Shown here: positions 42,064-50,543 of the stretch, one piece after another
Position numbering within the stretch: the first letter of the stretch is position 1
Layout: each line of letters starts with the position of its first letter
DNA from: Streptomyces sp. NBC_00287
GTDB taxonomy: Bacteria; Actinomycetota; Actinomycetes; Streptomycetales; Streptomycetaceae
Length of the DNA stretch: 64,000 nucleotides
NCBI RefSeq assembly: GCF_036173105.1
Contig: NZ_CP108053.1
Span: forward strand, 5,394,001 to 5,458,000
Reading direction: 5' to 3'
The notes under the pieces: generated by a model
What the model saw: the letters and a program-made list of their open reading frames with translations, nothing else
What the model was told of the DNA's origin: nothing
The model's database searches: none
Made by a program: the position numbers and the translations under genes

Positions 42064-42783
42064 GTGCCTCACACCGTTCTCCTCGCCGAAGACGACCGCG
42101 CCATCCGGCATGCCCTGGAGCGTGCCCTGACCCTGGAGGGCTACCGGGTCACCGCGGTCGCCGACGGCGTGGAGGCGCTGGCGCAGGCCCACACGGCACC
42201 GCCGGACGTGCTCGTCCTCGACGTGATGATGCCCGGCATCGACGGCCTCCAGGTCTGCCGGGTGCTGCGCGCCGAGGGTGACCGCACCCCCATCCTGATG
42301 CTGACGGCGCTCGTGGAGACCCAGGACCGCATCGCGGGTCTGGACGCGGGCGCCGACGACTATGTCGTGAAGCCCTTCGACGTGGAGGAGGTCTTCGCCC
42401 GGCTGCGGGCTCTGCTGCGCCGCACAGGGCAGGGCGAGATCGTCGACGTACCGAAGCAGGCGCCCTTGGAGCCCGAGCCCGAGCGGTCCCTGGAGGCGGC
42501 CGGGCTGCGGATGGACCCGCAGGCGCGCCGGGCCTGGCGCGGCGGGCGCGAACTGGAGCTGACGCGCACCGAGTTCGAGCTGCTGGAACTGCTGGTGCGC
42601 AACGCCGGGATCGTCCTCGACCACGCCACCATCTACGACCGCATCTGGGGCTACGACTTCGGCCCCGGCTCCAAGAACCTCGCCGTCTACGTCGGTTATC
42701 TGCGCCGCAAGCTCGACCAGCCCGGCGCCCCTCCGCTGATCCACACGGTGCGCGGCGTGGGTTACGTGCTCCGGGAGGACTGA
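42064..42783 (+). CDS. OmpR-family response regulator (MprA/CseB-like)
   Basis: Encodes 239 residues from GTG 42064. The receiver domain (1-120) has acidic residues AEDD, the phosphorylated Asp53 in VLVLDVMMPGIDG, Thr in LMLTAL and the Lys of DDYVVKPFD. A linker of about 30 residues leads to the winged helix (145-238) with ELELTRTEFELLELLVRNAG and VGYLRRKLDQ, HTVRGVGYVLRED. The histidine kinase gene follows directly, separated by no bases. Targets are unknown; this type often answers envelope stress. Confidence 0.95.
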   Translation: MPHTVLLAEDDRAIRHALERALTLEGYRVTAVADGVEALAQAHTAPPDVLVLDVMMPGIDGLQVCRVLRAEGDRTPILMLTALVETQDRIAGLDAGADDYVVKPFDVEEVFARLRALLRRTGQGEIVDVPKQAPLEPEPERSLEAAGLRMDPQARRAWRGGRELELTRTEFELLELLVRNAGIVLDHATIYDRIWGYDFGPGSKNLAVYVGYLRRKLDQPGAPPLIHTVRGVGYVLRED

Positions 42784-44196
42784 GTGGGCCGCGTCGGGCG
42801 GCTGCTACGGCGCCCACGGCCGCGACTGGTCTCCCTGCGCACCACGTTCGCGGTGTCCTTCGCCGCGGTGACCGCCGCCGTCACCGTGCTCGTCGGCATC
42901 CTGTCCTACAGCGCCGCCGCCCGGCTGGTACGGGTGGACCAGCAGTCCGTGTTCGACGAGGTCGTCCAGGACGTGCGGGACGAGGTCAGCAACCGGCGGA
43001 TGGAGCCGGTGGACTTCTCCTCCACCGCGCCCGGCCACGACCTGGTGCGCCCTGCCCGTACGGACGTACAGGTGCTGGGCCCGGACGGCTCGATCTACGA
43101 CCCCGGCCGCCCCGGCCTTCCCGTCACCGGCTCCGACCGGCGGATCGCCGCGCAGCAGGTCTCCGGGCGCACGGTCGTGCACGCGGACGTCGATGTCGGC
43201 GACGACGTCTACCGCGTCGCCACCGTCTCGTTCGGCGGCGGGCGGGGAGCGGTGCAGATCGCGCAGGAGTTCAGCAACACCGAGGATCTGCTGCGGGCGC
43301 TTCAGCAGCGGACGTTGATCCTCATGTCCGCGGTGGTGGTCGGGGCCGGTCTGTTCGGCTGGTGGCTGGCCCGGCGCATCACCCGGCGGCTGATCGTCCT
43401 CACCTCCGCCGCGGAGGATGTCGCGCGGACGCGGCGGCTCGGCATCCAGGTGCCGGTGACCGGCTACGACGAGGTGGGGCGCCTCGGCCGCGCCTTCGAC
43501 CGCATGCTGGGGCGACTCGCCCAGTCCGAGGAGGACCAGCGGCGCCTGGTGCAGGACGCGGGGCATGAACTGCGTACGCCGTTGACATCCCTGCGGACCA
43601 ACATCTCCCTGCTGCGCCGTATCGACGAGTTCCCGCCGGAGACCCGCGCCGAGCTGGTCGCCGACCTCTCCCAGGAGGCACGTGAACTGACCGATCTCGT
43701 CAACGAGTTGGTGGATCTCGCGGCGGGACAGTCCGACTCGGAGCCACCGCAGCGGGTCGATCTCGCCGACATCGCGGAGGACGTGGCGGGGCTGGCCCAG
43801 CGGCGTACCGGGCGGCGGATCGTGGTGCGGGCCAGCGGGGACACGGCGACGGACGGGCGGCCGGGGATGCTTCAGCGGGCGATGTCGAATCTTGTGGAGA
43901 ACGCGGCGAAGTTCGACCGGGGCGGGTCGGCGCCGATTGAGATCAATGTGGCGGGGCCTGCGGTGCACGGGACTGTTCGGGTGGAGGTGCTGGACCGGGG
44001 GCCGGGGATTACGGACGACGACCTTACGCATGTGTTCGATCGGTTCTATCGGGCAGCCGATGCGCGGTCCCTGCCGGGGTCGGGGCTGGGTTTGTCGATT
44101 GTGCGGGAGGTTGCGTTGGCGCATGGGGGTGCGACGTTCGCTGCGCGGCGGGCGGGGGGTGGGTCTGTTATCGGGTTCACGGTGGGGGGTGGCTGA
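42784..44196 (+). CDS. sensor histidine kinase (MprB-like)
   Basis: Encodes 470 residues from GTG 42784, adjacent to the stop of the response regulator. Membrane helices at about 22-44 and 178-198 enclose an extracytoplasmic sensor of about 130 residues with no Cys. A HAMP linker (ARRITRRLIVLTSAAEDVAR) follows, then the HisKA box with His261 in DAGHELRTPLTSLRTNISLL, and an ATPase domain with NLVENAAKFDRGG (N box), DRGPGITDDDL (G1) and GSGLGLSIVREVA (G2). It phosphorylates itself and the adjacent regulator. A hairpin with arms GCGCCCCT and AGGGGCGC ends the operon. Confidence 0.95.
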   Translation: MGRVGRLLRRPRPRLVSLRTTFAVSFAAVTAAVTVLVGILSYSAAARLVRVDQQSVFDEVVQDVRDEVSNRRMEPVDFSSTAPGHDLVRPARTDVQVLGPDGSIYDPGRPGLPVTGSDRRIAAQQVSGRTVVHADVDVGDDVYRVATVSFGGGRGAVQIAQEFSNTEDLLRALQQRTLILMSAVVVGAGLFGWWLARRITRRLIVLTSAAEDVARTRRLGIQVPVTGYDEVGRLGRAFDRMLGRLAQSEEDQRRLVQDAGHELRTPLTSLRTNISLLRRIDEFPPETRAELVADLSQEARELTDLVNELVDLAAGQSDSEPPQRVDLADIAEDVAGLAQRRTGRRIVVRASGDTATDGRPGMLQRAMSNLVENAAKFDRGGSAPIEINVAGPAVHGTVRVEVLDRGPGITDDDLTHVFDRFYRAADARSLPGSGLGLSIVREVALAHGGATFAARRAGGGSVIGFTVGGG

Positions 44197-44271
44197 GTGG
44201 CGTTGCCGGGTGCGGGTGTCTGTGGGTTGCTCGCGCCCACGCGGCGGTAGCCGCAGAGTCAACACAGCCCC

Positions 44272-44289
44272 GCGCCCCTGAAGGGGCGC
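44272..44289. terminator. hairpin after the two-component operon (Streptomyces-type repeat)
   Basis: Arms GCGCCCCT (44272-44279) and AGGGGCGC (44282-44289) form a tight hairpin preceded by CCCC. The motif CGCGCCCCTGAAGGGGCG is, from memory, very common between Streptomyces genes, so it may be both a terminator and a dispersed repeat. Confidence 0.65.
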
Positions 44290-44306
44290 TATTAGGCTCC
44301 GGCGTT

Positions 44307-45569
44307 ATGTTGAGCCGTGAAGAGGGTGCCGCGCTTGCCGCGATCGATGACGCCGCCGTCGGCCGTACTTTGCTTGAGCTGATTGCGATACCCAGCGTCA
44401 CCGGGAGCGCGGCCGAAGCTGAGATTCAGCATCATCTTGCTCGGCGGCTTGAACTTCTCGGTCTCGACGTCGACTTGTGGTCCATGGATCTGAATGATCT
44501 GCGCGCCGACCCCGACTTTCCCGGCTCCGAAGCCCCTCGGGACGAGGCCTGGGGGCTGGTCGGTGTGACCGCCGGCGAGGACGGGCCGACCCTCATCCTC
44601 CAGGGCCACGTCGATGTCGTACCCCCCGGAGACCTCGCCACCTGGGACGGCGATCCCTTTGTCCCCCGGGTCACCGGAGATCTCGTGCACGGCCGAGGCG
44701 CCTGTGACATGAAGGGTGGGCTGGTCGCGCACCTCGCCGCGCTTGCCGCGATACGGGCGGCCGGGGTTCGGTTGCGTGGGCGGGTCGCCGTGCACTTCGT
44801 CGTGGGGGAGGAGGACGGCGGGATCGGCGCCTTCGGGACCCTGCGGCGCGGGTACCGCGGTGACGCCTGTGTCATCACCGAGCCGACCGGCGGGAGTGTC
44901 ATCACCGCCAACGCCGGTGCGTTGACCTTCCGAATCGCGGTGCCGGGGAAGTCGGCGCACGGCAGTTCGCGGGAGCAGGGCGTGAGCGCGATCGATGCGT
45001 ACATGCCGTTGCATCGGGCGCTGGCCCGCCTCGAGACCGAGCGGAACAGGGACCCCGTACCGCTGATGGCCGAGTACCCGATCCCGTACGGCCTCTCCGT
45101 CGGCACCCTGCGCGCCGGTGACTGGGCGAGCAGCGTGCCCGATCTGCTGGTGGCCGAGGGGCGCCTCGGGGTGCGGCTGGGGGAGGAACCGGCCAGTGCA
45201 CGAGAAGAGTTCGAGCGGTGCGTGGCGCAGGCGTGTGCGGAGGATCCGTGGTTGCGCGAGCATCCGGCTCAAGTGACCTGGCCCGGTGGGCAGTTCGCGA
45301 GCGGGGCGCTGCCGGACGGGCATCCGCTGGCGGACGTGGTGCGGGACGCGCGGGCCGACGCGGTCGGCGGCGCCCGCCCGAGGGTGCGGGGTGCGACGTA
45401 TGGGAGTGATCTGCGGCTGTATGCCGGTGCCGGGATTCCTGCCTTGCAGTTCGGGCCCGGGGACATCGGGGTCGCGCACAGCGCTCGCGAGCAGGTGTCG
45501 GTGCGCGAAGTCGTCGACGCGGCGCGGACGTTGGTGCCCGTGATTCTGCGGACCGTCGGGGTGAGGTGA
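44307..45569 (+). CDS. M20-family metallopeptidase (ArgE/DapE type)
   Basis: Encodes 420 residues. Zinc-site motifs are in order: GHVDVVPPGD (His and Asp), GRGACDMKGGL (bridging Asp), and GEEDGGIGAF (catalytic Glu-Glu). EPTGGSVITANAG supplies a further ligand region. The lid domain (about 190-305) has the dimer contacts AHGSSREQGVSAIDAYM. The last ligand His is in GVAHSAREQVSV. Family members cleave amide bonds of acyl amino acids or dipeptides; the substrate is not fixed. It is probably cytoplasmic. A strong hairpin separates it from the convergent next gene. Confidence 0.93.
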   Translation: MLSREEGAALAAIDDAAVGRTLLELIAIPSVTGSAAEAEIQHHLARRLELLGLDVDLWSMDLNDLRADPDFPGSEAPRDEAWGLVGVTAGEDGPTLILQGHVDVVPPGDLATWDGDPFVPRVTGDLVHGRGACDMKGGLVAHLAALAAIRAAGVRLRGRVAVHFVVGEEDGGIGAFGTLRRGYRGDACVITEPTGGSVITANAGALTFRIAVPGKSAHGSSREQGVSAIDAYMPLHRALARLETERNRDPVPLMAEYPIPYGLSVGTLRAGDWASSVPDLLVAEGRLGVRLGEEPASAREEFERCVAQACAEDPWLREHPAQVTWPGGQFASGALPDGHPLADVVRDARADAVGGARPRVRGATYGSDLRLYAGAGIPALQFGPGDIGVAHSAREQVSVREVVDAARTLVPVILRTVGVR

Positions 45570-45604
45570 GCACCGGCGCCCGTGAGCGGGTCGGGCGCCG
45601 GTGC
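45570..45604. terminator. bidirectional hairpin between M20 and beta-helix genes
   Basis: Arms GCACCGGCGCCCG (45570-45582) and CGGGCGCCGGTGC (45592-45604) form a perfect 13-bp stem with a 9-nt loop between converging genes. Confidence 0.9.
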
Positions 45605-45611
45605 CGTCGGG

Positions 45612-47177
45612 TTACGGCGTGACCACCGTGCCGCCGAACGTCACCACCAGGCGGCCGTCCGAGGCGAAGGACCAGCCGAGGGCGCCGTCGTAGGAGGAGC
45701 AGCGGGAGCCGTTCGTGCCGGACCAGAACTGGTTGGAGGTGTCGGAGTTGCCGATGATCCGGTCGTTCGTGCCGCTGCTGCTGCGGCAGGAGGTGTTGTC
45801 GCGGAACACCGAGGTGCCCGCATCGAAGTTGAAGTTGCGCTCGGTGTTGTCGACGCTGACGTTGTTGGAGATCGTCATCGTGCCGGGATTGCTGTTGTAG
45901 GTGAACCCGTGCTTGCCGTTGTCGAAGGCGATGCTGCGCCGCACGATGTGGTTGATCGGCACGTCCTCGCCGCCCAACTTGTAGCCGTTGCGGTCGCCGT
46001 TGCCGGCCTGGGAGCCGTCGCTGAGGGTGCCGTTCTCGTAGGAGAGGGAGTCCTCGATGGTCACCGGGCCGATGGGGTCCTCGTCGGCGTAGGTGTAGAG
46101 GTCCCAGCCGTCGTCGATGTTGTTGTGGGCGACGGCGTAGCGGAAGACGTTGCCGGTGCCGCTGGTGAGTTTCGCGGCGAAGCCGTCCGCGTCCTCGCCG
46201 TCGGAGTCGGCGTTGTCGTGCGACTCGGCGCTCAGGATCAGGTTGTTGGACGGCCACTGGGCGGTCGGCGTGGTGGAGGTCATCCGGCCGAGCTGGAGCC
46301 CGGTGTCACGGTTGAAGCGGGTCACCGTGCGCTCGATGACGTTGTTGCTGCCGCCGACGAAGATGCCGTTGTCCCCGGCCCGTTCGACGATCAGACCCTT
46401 GATGTGCCAGTACGAGGCATTGAGCTGGAGCCCGCGGTTCGATGAACTCTCGGTCTGGGAAGAGAAGTTGAGCACCGGGGTCTCGCCCGGGTAGGCGGCC
46501 AGCGTGGTGCGGGCACTCGCGGTGCCGTTGTTGCCGGCCGGGATCGTGACCGTCGAGGCCTGGTTGTACGTCCCACCGCGCAGGTAGATGGTTCCGCCGG
46601 CGCTGATCCGGCTGATCGCCGAGGTGAGCGTGGTCGGCGCGGACTGGGTGCCGGCGGCGCTGTCGGTGCCGTTCGGGGCGACGTAGAGCGCGCTGCCGGT
46701 CGGCGGCGGGGTGTCGCCGGTGACGACGTCCACGTAGTCGAGGTTGGGCAGGCCGGCCGCGGTGGTCGGGCTGAGGCGGATGGTGTTGCTGCCCGCGTTC
46801 AGCGTCACGGTCAGCGTCTTGGTGACCCAGGTCGACCAGGCGCCGGTGCCCTCGAAGGACGGGGTCTGCACGGTGGTGCCGTTGACGATCAGGCTCGCCG
46901 GACGGGCCGTGGTGGTGCCGTTGGCGAAGCGGAGGTTCAGGGTCGCGGTGCCTGCGGTGGCCGCGTTCACGGTGAACTGGGCGTAGGCGCCAATGGCGTT
47001 GGTGCCGTTGCAGAAGCCGCTGCCGGAGTACCCGGCCCAGTCGGAGTCGATGGTGCCGGTGCAGACGGCGGCCTCGGCCTCGTACCGGGTGGTCGCGGCC
47101 TGCGCCGGGTTGCCGGACAGCGAGACCAGCGCACCGGCCAGCAGTGCGGCGCACGCGAGGGCGGGTCTCAGGTGCAT
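45612..47177 (-). CDS. secreted right-handed beta-helix protein, PL9 pectate-lyase-like, with CBM35-like domain
   Basis: Encodes 521 residues from ATG 47177 behind GGAGG. The signal peptide (MHLRPALACAALLAGALVSL) ends near AQAATTRYEAE. Residues about 30-160 look like a CBM35/CBM6 carbohydrate-binding domain (YEAEAAVCTG, FCNGTNAIGAYAQF, LDYVDVVTG). Residues 165-520 are a parallel beta-helix: LYVAPNGTDSAAGTQSAPTT, GGTIYLRGGTYNQ, then repeated NN turns. NGYKLGGEDVPINHIVRRSI followed by AFDNGKHGFTYNSNPG is the PL9 catalytic segment with its Lys. It should cleave pectic polymers outside the cell. A LacI-type operator candidate lies 24 nt upstream of the start. Confidence 0.85.
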   Translation of the reverse strand: MHLRPALACAALLAGALVSLSGNPAQAATTRYEAEAAVCTGTIDSDWAGYSGSGFCNGTNAIGAYAQFTVNAATAGTATLNLRFANGTTTARPASLIVNGTTVQTPSFEGTGAWSTWVTKTLTVTLNAGSNTIRLSPTTAAGLPNLDYVDVVTGDTPPPTGSALYVAPNGTDSAAGTQSAPTTLTSAISRISAGGTIYLRGGTYNQASTVTIPAGNNGTASARTTLAAYPGETPVLNFSSQTESSSNRGLQLNASYWHIKGLIVERAGDNGIFVGGSNNVIERTVTRFNRDTGLQLGRMTSTTPTAQWPSNNLILSAESHDNADSDGEDADGFAAKLTSGTGNVFRYAVAHNNIDDGWDLYTYADEDPIGPVTIEDSLSYENGTLSDGSQAGNGDRNGYKLGGEDVPINHIVRRSIAFDNGKHGFTYNSNPGTMTISNNVSVDNTERNFNFDAGTSVFRDNTSCRSSSGTNDRIIGNSDTSNQFWSGTNGSRCSSYDGALGWSFASDGRLVVTFGGTVVTP

Positions 47178-47200
47178 CGGGTGCCTCCAGAGCCTTGGGG

Positions 47201-47212
47201 GTAAGCGCTTTC
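47201..47212. promoter_or_regulatory. candidate LacI-family operator of the beta-helix gene
   Basis: GTAAGCGCTTTC has the palindromic core AAGCGCTT typical of LacI-family sugar repressors in actinobacteria. It lies 24-35 nt upstream of the start of a secreted polysaccharide-degrading enzyme. Confidence 0.5.
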
Positions 47213-47357
47213 TCCCGGAAGCTTGTGTGTGGTGTTGTGTGCGCGTCAATATCCGTGTACTTGATTTTTATTCATGGACATGAACGCGTGAACCGATCGG
47301 AGGCGAAAGTCGTACCCACGCCTGACGGACCATGCCCGGATGCGAGGATGAGGCGCC

Positions 47358-47981
47358 ATGACAGCAGGGTGGTGGACTCGCACGATCAGGGCCGCGGTGT
47401 TCGCGGCCGTCTGTGTGCTGCTCGCCGCCCTGGGCCACGTCCTGATGTCCGGCAGCCATGTGCCCGCGTGGGCGCTGGCCGCCGGGGTGGTCGCGACGAG
47501 TGCTGTCGGCTGGATGCTGGCCGGCCGTGAGCGGGGGCTGCCCCTGATCGTGACGGTCGTGGTGGCCGCGCAGACAGGTCTGCACTCGGCGTTCTCCCGG
47601 GCGCAGTCGACGCCCGCGACGGATATGGGCGCCGGGCACATGCACTCCATGGACGCCATGGATATGAGCCACATGGATCATGGCGCCTCGATGACGGCGG
47701 CGGCCGATTCCTCGTCCTCCTTCGGCATGCTCGCCGCCCACCTGCTCGCCGCCCTGCTGTGCGGCCTGTGGCTGGCATACGGCGAGAAGGCCGCGTTCCG
47801 CATCCTGCGGGCGGTGGCCGGATGGCTGGCCGCACCGCTGCGGCTCCTGCTCGACCTGCCCGTACCCCAGGAACGTCCGCGCCTACGTCCGGACCGAAGC
47901 CGTCCGCACCGGGTGCCGCGTCTCCTTCTCGTCCATGCGATCACCTCTCGGGGTCCGCCGGTGGGGCTCGCTGTCGCCTGA
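47358..47981 (+). CDS. four-helix membrane protein with Met/His-rich loop
   Basis: Encodes 207 residues. Membrane helices lie at about 11-30, 37-55, 61-80 and 122-142. Between the third and fourth is an exposed loop, MGAGHMHSMDAMDMSHMDHG (90-109), in which more than half of the residues are Met, His or Asp, a pattern seen in copper-binding proteins. The C-terminal 60 residues are basic and cytoplasmic or disordered. I do not recognise a named family with certainty. An ECF sigma factor gene follows on the same strand 138 nt later. A role in copper handling is inference from composition only. Confidence 0.75.
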   Translation: MTAGWWTRTIRAAVFAAVCVLLAALGHVLMSGSHVPAWALAAGVVATSAVGWMLAGRERGLPLIVTVVVAAQTGLHSAFSRAQSTPATDMGAGHMHSMDAMDMSHMDHGASMTAAADSSSSFGMLAAHLLAALLCGLWLAYGEKAAFRILRAVAGWLAAPLRLLLDLPVPQERPRLRPDRSRPHRVPRLLLVHAITSRGPPVGLAVA

Positions 47982-48119
47982 CGACAGCCGGCGCTGACGG
48001 CCGTACTGGCCGTATCCCCACTTCACTCACCGGGTCGCGGACCGCCGCGCCTGTCTGTGCCGTGTCCTCGCGTGCCGCACGTCTGCGGTCCGGACTCCGG
48101 ACGACCCGAAGGACATCAG

Positions 48120-48737
48120 GTGATCGCTCCTGCCCTGCCGAAACCGGCGGCGTCCCACAGATCCACCTCCCCCTCCCTGGATGAGTCGATAACCGCGTGG
48201 GCGCTCGCCGCCCGGGCCGGTGACACGGTCGCGGTCGAGCACTTCGTGCGCGCGCTGCACCGCGATGTGCTGCGCTTCGTCGCCCACCTGTGCGCCGATC
48301 CCCAGGCTGTGGACGACCTCGCGCAGGACACGTTCCTGCGTGCGCTCGGCAGCCTGCACCGGTTCGAGGGCCGTTCCTCAGCCCGCTCCTGGCTGCTCGC
48401 CATCGCCCGCCGCGCGGTGATCGACAGCTACCGGTGCGCGTCCGCGCGGCCGCGCCTGTCCGACGTACCCGACTGGCAAGTGGCCGTGGAGAACGCCCAG
48501 CCGCGAGGCCTGCCCGGGTTCGACGACGGTGTCGTCCTGCTCGATCTGCTGGCCTCACTGCCCGACGAGCGCCGGGAGGCCTTCGTGCTCACCCAACTGC
48601 TCGGACTGCCGTACGCCGAGGCCGCCGAGGTGAGCGACTGTCCGGTCGGCACCGTGCGTTCGCGCGTGGCGCGGGCGCGGGCGACGCTGCTGGATCTGCT
48701 GGACGAGACGGAGGAGGGTGCGCTGCAGGCGGCGTGA
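48120..48737 (+). CDS. ECF RNA polymerase sigma factor
   Basis: Encodes 205 residues from GTG 48120 behind GAAGGA. Region 2 (about 35-100) has FVRALHRDVLRFVAHLCADP, AVDDLAQDTFLRALGSLHRF and the -10 recognition helix SARSWLLAIARRAVIDSYR. Region 4 (about 135-195) has LDLLASLPDERREAFVLTQL, LPYAEAAEVSDCPVGTVRSR. It lacks an obvious anti-sigma partner; the Met/His-rich membrane protein just upstream may be functionally linked. The region 4 Cys is unusual but not diagnostic. Targets unknown. Confidence 0.93.
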   Translation: MIAPALPKPAASHRSTSPSLDESITAWALAARAGDTVAVEHFVRALHRDVLRFVAHLCADPQAVDDLAQDTFLRALGSLHRFEGRSSARSWLLAIARRAVIDSYRCASARPRLSDVPDWQVAVENAQPRGLPGFDDGVVLLDLLASLPDERREAFVLTQLLGLPYAEAAEVSDCPVGTVRSRVARARATLLDLLDETEEGALQAA

Positions 48738-48755
48738 AGCCGGAGTAACGGCACC

Positions 48756-49598
48756 CTACTCACCGGTGGCGCGGTCCCTCGTCAGGAGCCGGTTCAGCGG
48801 CGGCTCCTCCGCCAGGACCGCGCCGATGGTCACCGAGAAGGTGGCCGCGGCGCACACCACGATCAGCCAGGACAGCACGGTCAGGACCAGGCCGAAGGAG
48901 CCGTACTCCTCCAGGGCGCGGTTGAGCGCGTTGGGGACGTAGAGCCGGGCGGTCAGGGCGAGGGCGGTCGTGGAGGCAGCGGTCAGGATCGCGCCGGGCA
49001 GCAGCGGCAGCCAGCCGACGCGGCCCGCCAGCAGCAGGCGCTGCGTCCACAGCCAGACCCCCGTGCTCACCACGAAGAGCACGGGGATGCCCAGCCACAG
49101 GCCGACGCCGAAGCCGCTGCGGATGGGGCCCTGGAACAGCACGAACAGCATCAGCACGAGGAGCCACGCGAACCACCGCCAGACCGCGATCCGGGTGCTC
49201 GCCCTCGGCAGCCGCCAGGCCCGTTCGCAGACCCGGGCCATGACCCGGCTGAAGCTGGTGGCGGAGACCAGCGCCACCACCACGCCGACGGCGCCGCTGG
49301 TCTCGCGCACGGTGTCGTCGGCGGAGCCCCCCAGGACCTGCTGCAACTCCGTATTGGCCTGTCCGCTCAGCCCGAACATCGCCTGCAGCGACTCCCTCAG
49401 CTGCTCGCGGACGCCGTGCGGGGTGAAGGCGGCGACGGCGAACAGCAGCGGTACGGCGGCCAGGAACGCCTGGGCGGCGAGTCTGGTCCCCGCGTCCAGG
49501 AGGTTCGCGGACAGCAGTCGGCTCGTCAGCTCGCTCAGGACGGGCAGGCGCTCCTCGGCGCGGGCGCGCAGACGCTGGATCCGCGCCGTCCACGCCAT
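48756..49598 (-). CDS. YihY/BrkB-family inner membrane protein
   Basis: Encodes 280 residues with six membrane segments, among them AAQAFLAAVPLLFAVAAF, AVGVVVALVSATSFSRVM, WRWFAWLLVLMLFVLFQG, LWLGIPVLFVVSTGVWLW, LLPGAILTAASTTALALTA and GLVLTVLSWLIVVCAAATFS. The order and length fit the YihY/virulence factor BrkB family, once confused with ribonuclease BN. The function is unsettled; transport or envelope maintenance has been proposed. It converges with the ECF gene. Confidence 0.9.
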   Translation of the reverse strand: MAWTARIQRLRARAEERLPVLSELTSRLLSANLLDAGTRLAAQAFLAAVPLLFAVAAFTPHGVREQLRESLQAMFGLSGQANTELQQVLGGSADDTVRETSGAVGVVVALVSATSFSRVMARVCERAWRLPRASTRIAVWRWFAWLLVLMLFVLFQGPIRSGFGVGLWLGIPVLFVVSTGVWLWTQRLLLAGRVGWLPLLPGAILTAASTTALALTARLYVPNALNRALEEYGSFGLVLTVLSWLIVVCAAATFSVTIGAVLAEEPPLNRLLTRDRATGE

Positions 49599-49633
49599 GC
49601 CGCCTCCCGCGCTGGTGCGTCGCCGCCGTCGGT

Positions 49634-50122
49634 TCAGTACCGCAGTGCCGTGCCGACCTCCGCCTTCACGCTGCCGGCGAGCTTGTGCGTGCTGCGTGCC
49701 GTCCCCGTGCCCTCGGAGTTGGCGGCCACGTCGGAGATGGTCACCACGACCATGTCGATGAGGTTCCCGTCCTCGTCCCGGAACTCGACCTGTACGGCGA
49801 AGGACTTCGGGTCGCCCGCCGTGTTCCGCGCCGTCACGGTGACCGTGGTCCGTCCGTCGTCGTCCGTCCCCGGTTCGCCCAGCTTCACCTCGTCCTTGGC
49901 GTCGACGCCCCCCTTGATCGACTCCAGTGCCTCCCCGGCCTTCGCGGCGGCCGAGGCGACGGCCTCGGAGCCCTGGGAGGCCAGGGAGGAGGCCGCGGAG
50001 GCCGCCCTGCTCGCGGCGTCCGAACCGGCGCCGTTGTCGTCGTCCGTACAGCCGCTCGCGCCCGCGGCGAGCACCGTCGCCAGCAGGGCCGTCGCAGCGG
50101 CTCGCGTCACCTGTCCAGCCAT
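49634..50122 (-). CDS. lipoprotein with FxLYD-like domain
   Basis: Encodes 162 residues. The signal sequence (VTRAAATALLATVLAAGA) ends in the lipobox ASGC with Cys25. An Ala/Ser-rich helical linker (30-70) leads to a small beta-sandwich: TTVTVTARNTAGDPKSFAVQ, VEFRDEDGNLIDMVVVTISD and TGTARSTHKL, the FxLYD pattern. It should sit on the outer face of the membrane. Role unknown. A tandem-repeat region follows its 5' end, between it and the divergent GH15 gene. Confidence 0.82.
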   Translation of the reverse strand: MAGQVTRAAATALLATVLAAGASGCTDDDNGAGSDAASRAASAASSLASQGSEAVASAAAKAGEALESIKGGVDAKDEVKLGEPGTDDDGRTTVTVTARNTAGDPKSFAVQVEFRDEDGNLIDMVVVTISDVAANSEGTGTARSTHKLAGSVKAEVGTALRY

Positions 50123-50290
50123 GCCGTCTCCTGCGTGTTCCGGGTCGACCGTCAACTCAGTGAAGCGCCGCCGGGCAGCGGCCGCACGCCCAGGCGACCG
50201 GGGGTGCCGGTGATTCACGCCAACAGCCCCCGCGGCGCCCATCACCCGAACGGCTCGGCCCCCATGGCCGGGCGTCGGCGGGGCGCGGAG

Positions 50291-50534
50291 GGTCGAGACG
50301 TACGGAGCCGTCCGCCGGACGCGGACCGGAAGGTCGAGGCGTACGAAGCCGTCCGCCGGACGCGGACCGGAAGGTCGGGGCGTACGAAGCCGTCCGCCGG
50401 ACGCGGACCGGAAGGTCGGGGCGTACGGAGCCGTACGCCGGACACGGACCGGAGGGTCGAGACGTAAGGGGCCGACCGCCGGCCAAGAACCGGAGTCGCG
50501 ACGTACGAAGCCGTCCGCCGGACAAGGACCCGAG
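50291..50534. repeat. six-copy 41-bp tandem repeat upstream of the GH15 gene
   Basis: Units begin at 50291, 50332, 50373, 50414, 50455 and 50496. The first five are exactly 41 bp and the last 39 bp. Each has the form GGTCGrGrCGTACGrAGCCG, then TCCGCCGGACGCGGACCGGA. Units 2 and 3 differ at one base; units 4-6 drift. Within most units GTCCG and CGGAC form a short palindrome around C. The array ends 9 nt before the GH15 start and has no unique spacers. The remainder of the 421-nt gap (50123-50290) shows no gene. Confidence 0.93.
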
Positions 50535-50543
50535 GGGATCACC

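Noticed and set aside
50291..50534. CRISPR array
   Set aside because: The 41-bp units are contiguous with no unique spacers and no cas genes are present.
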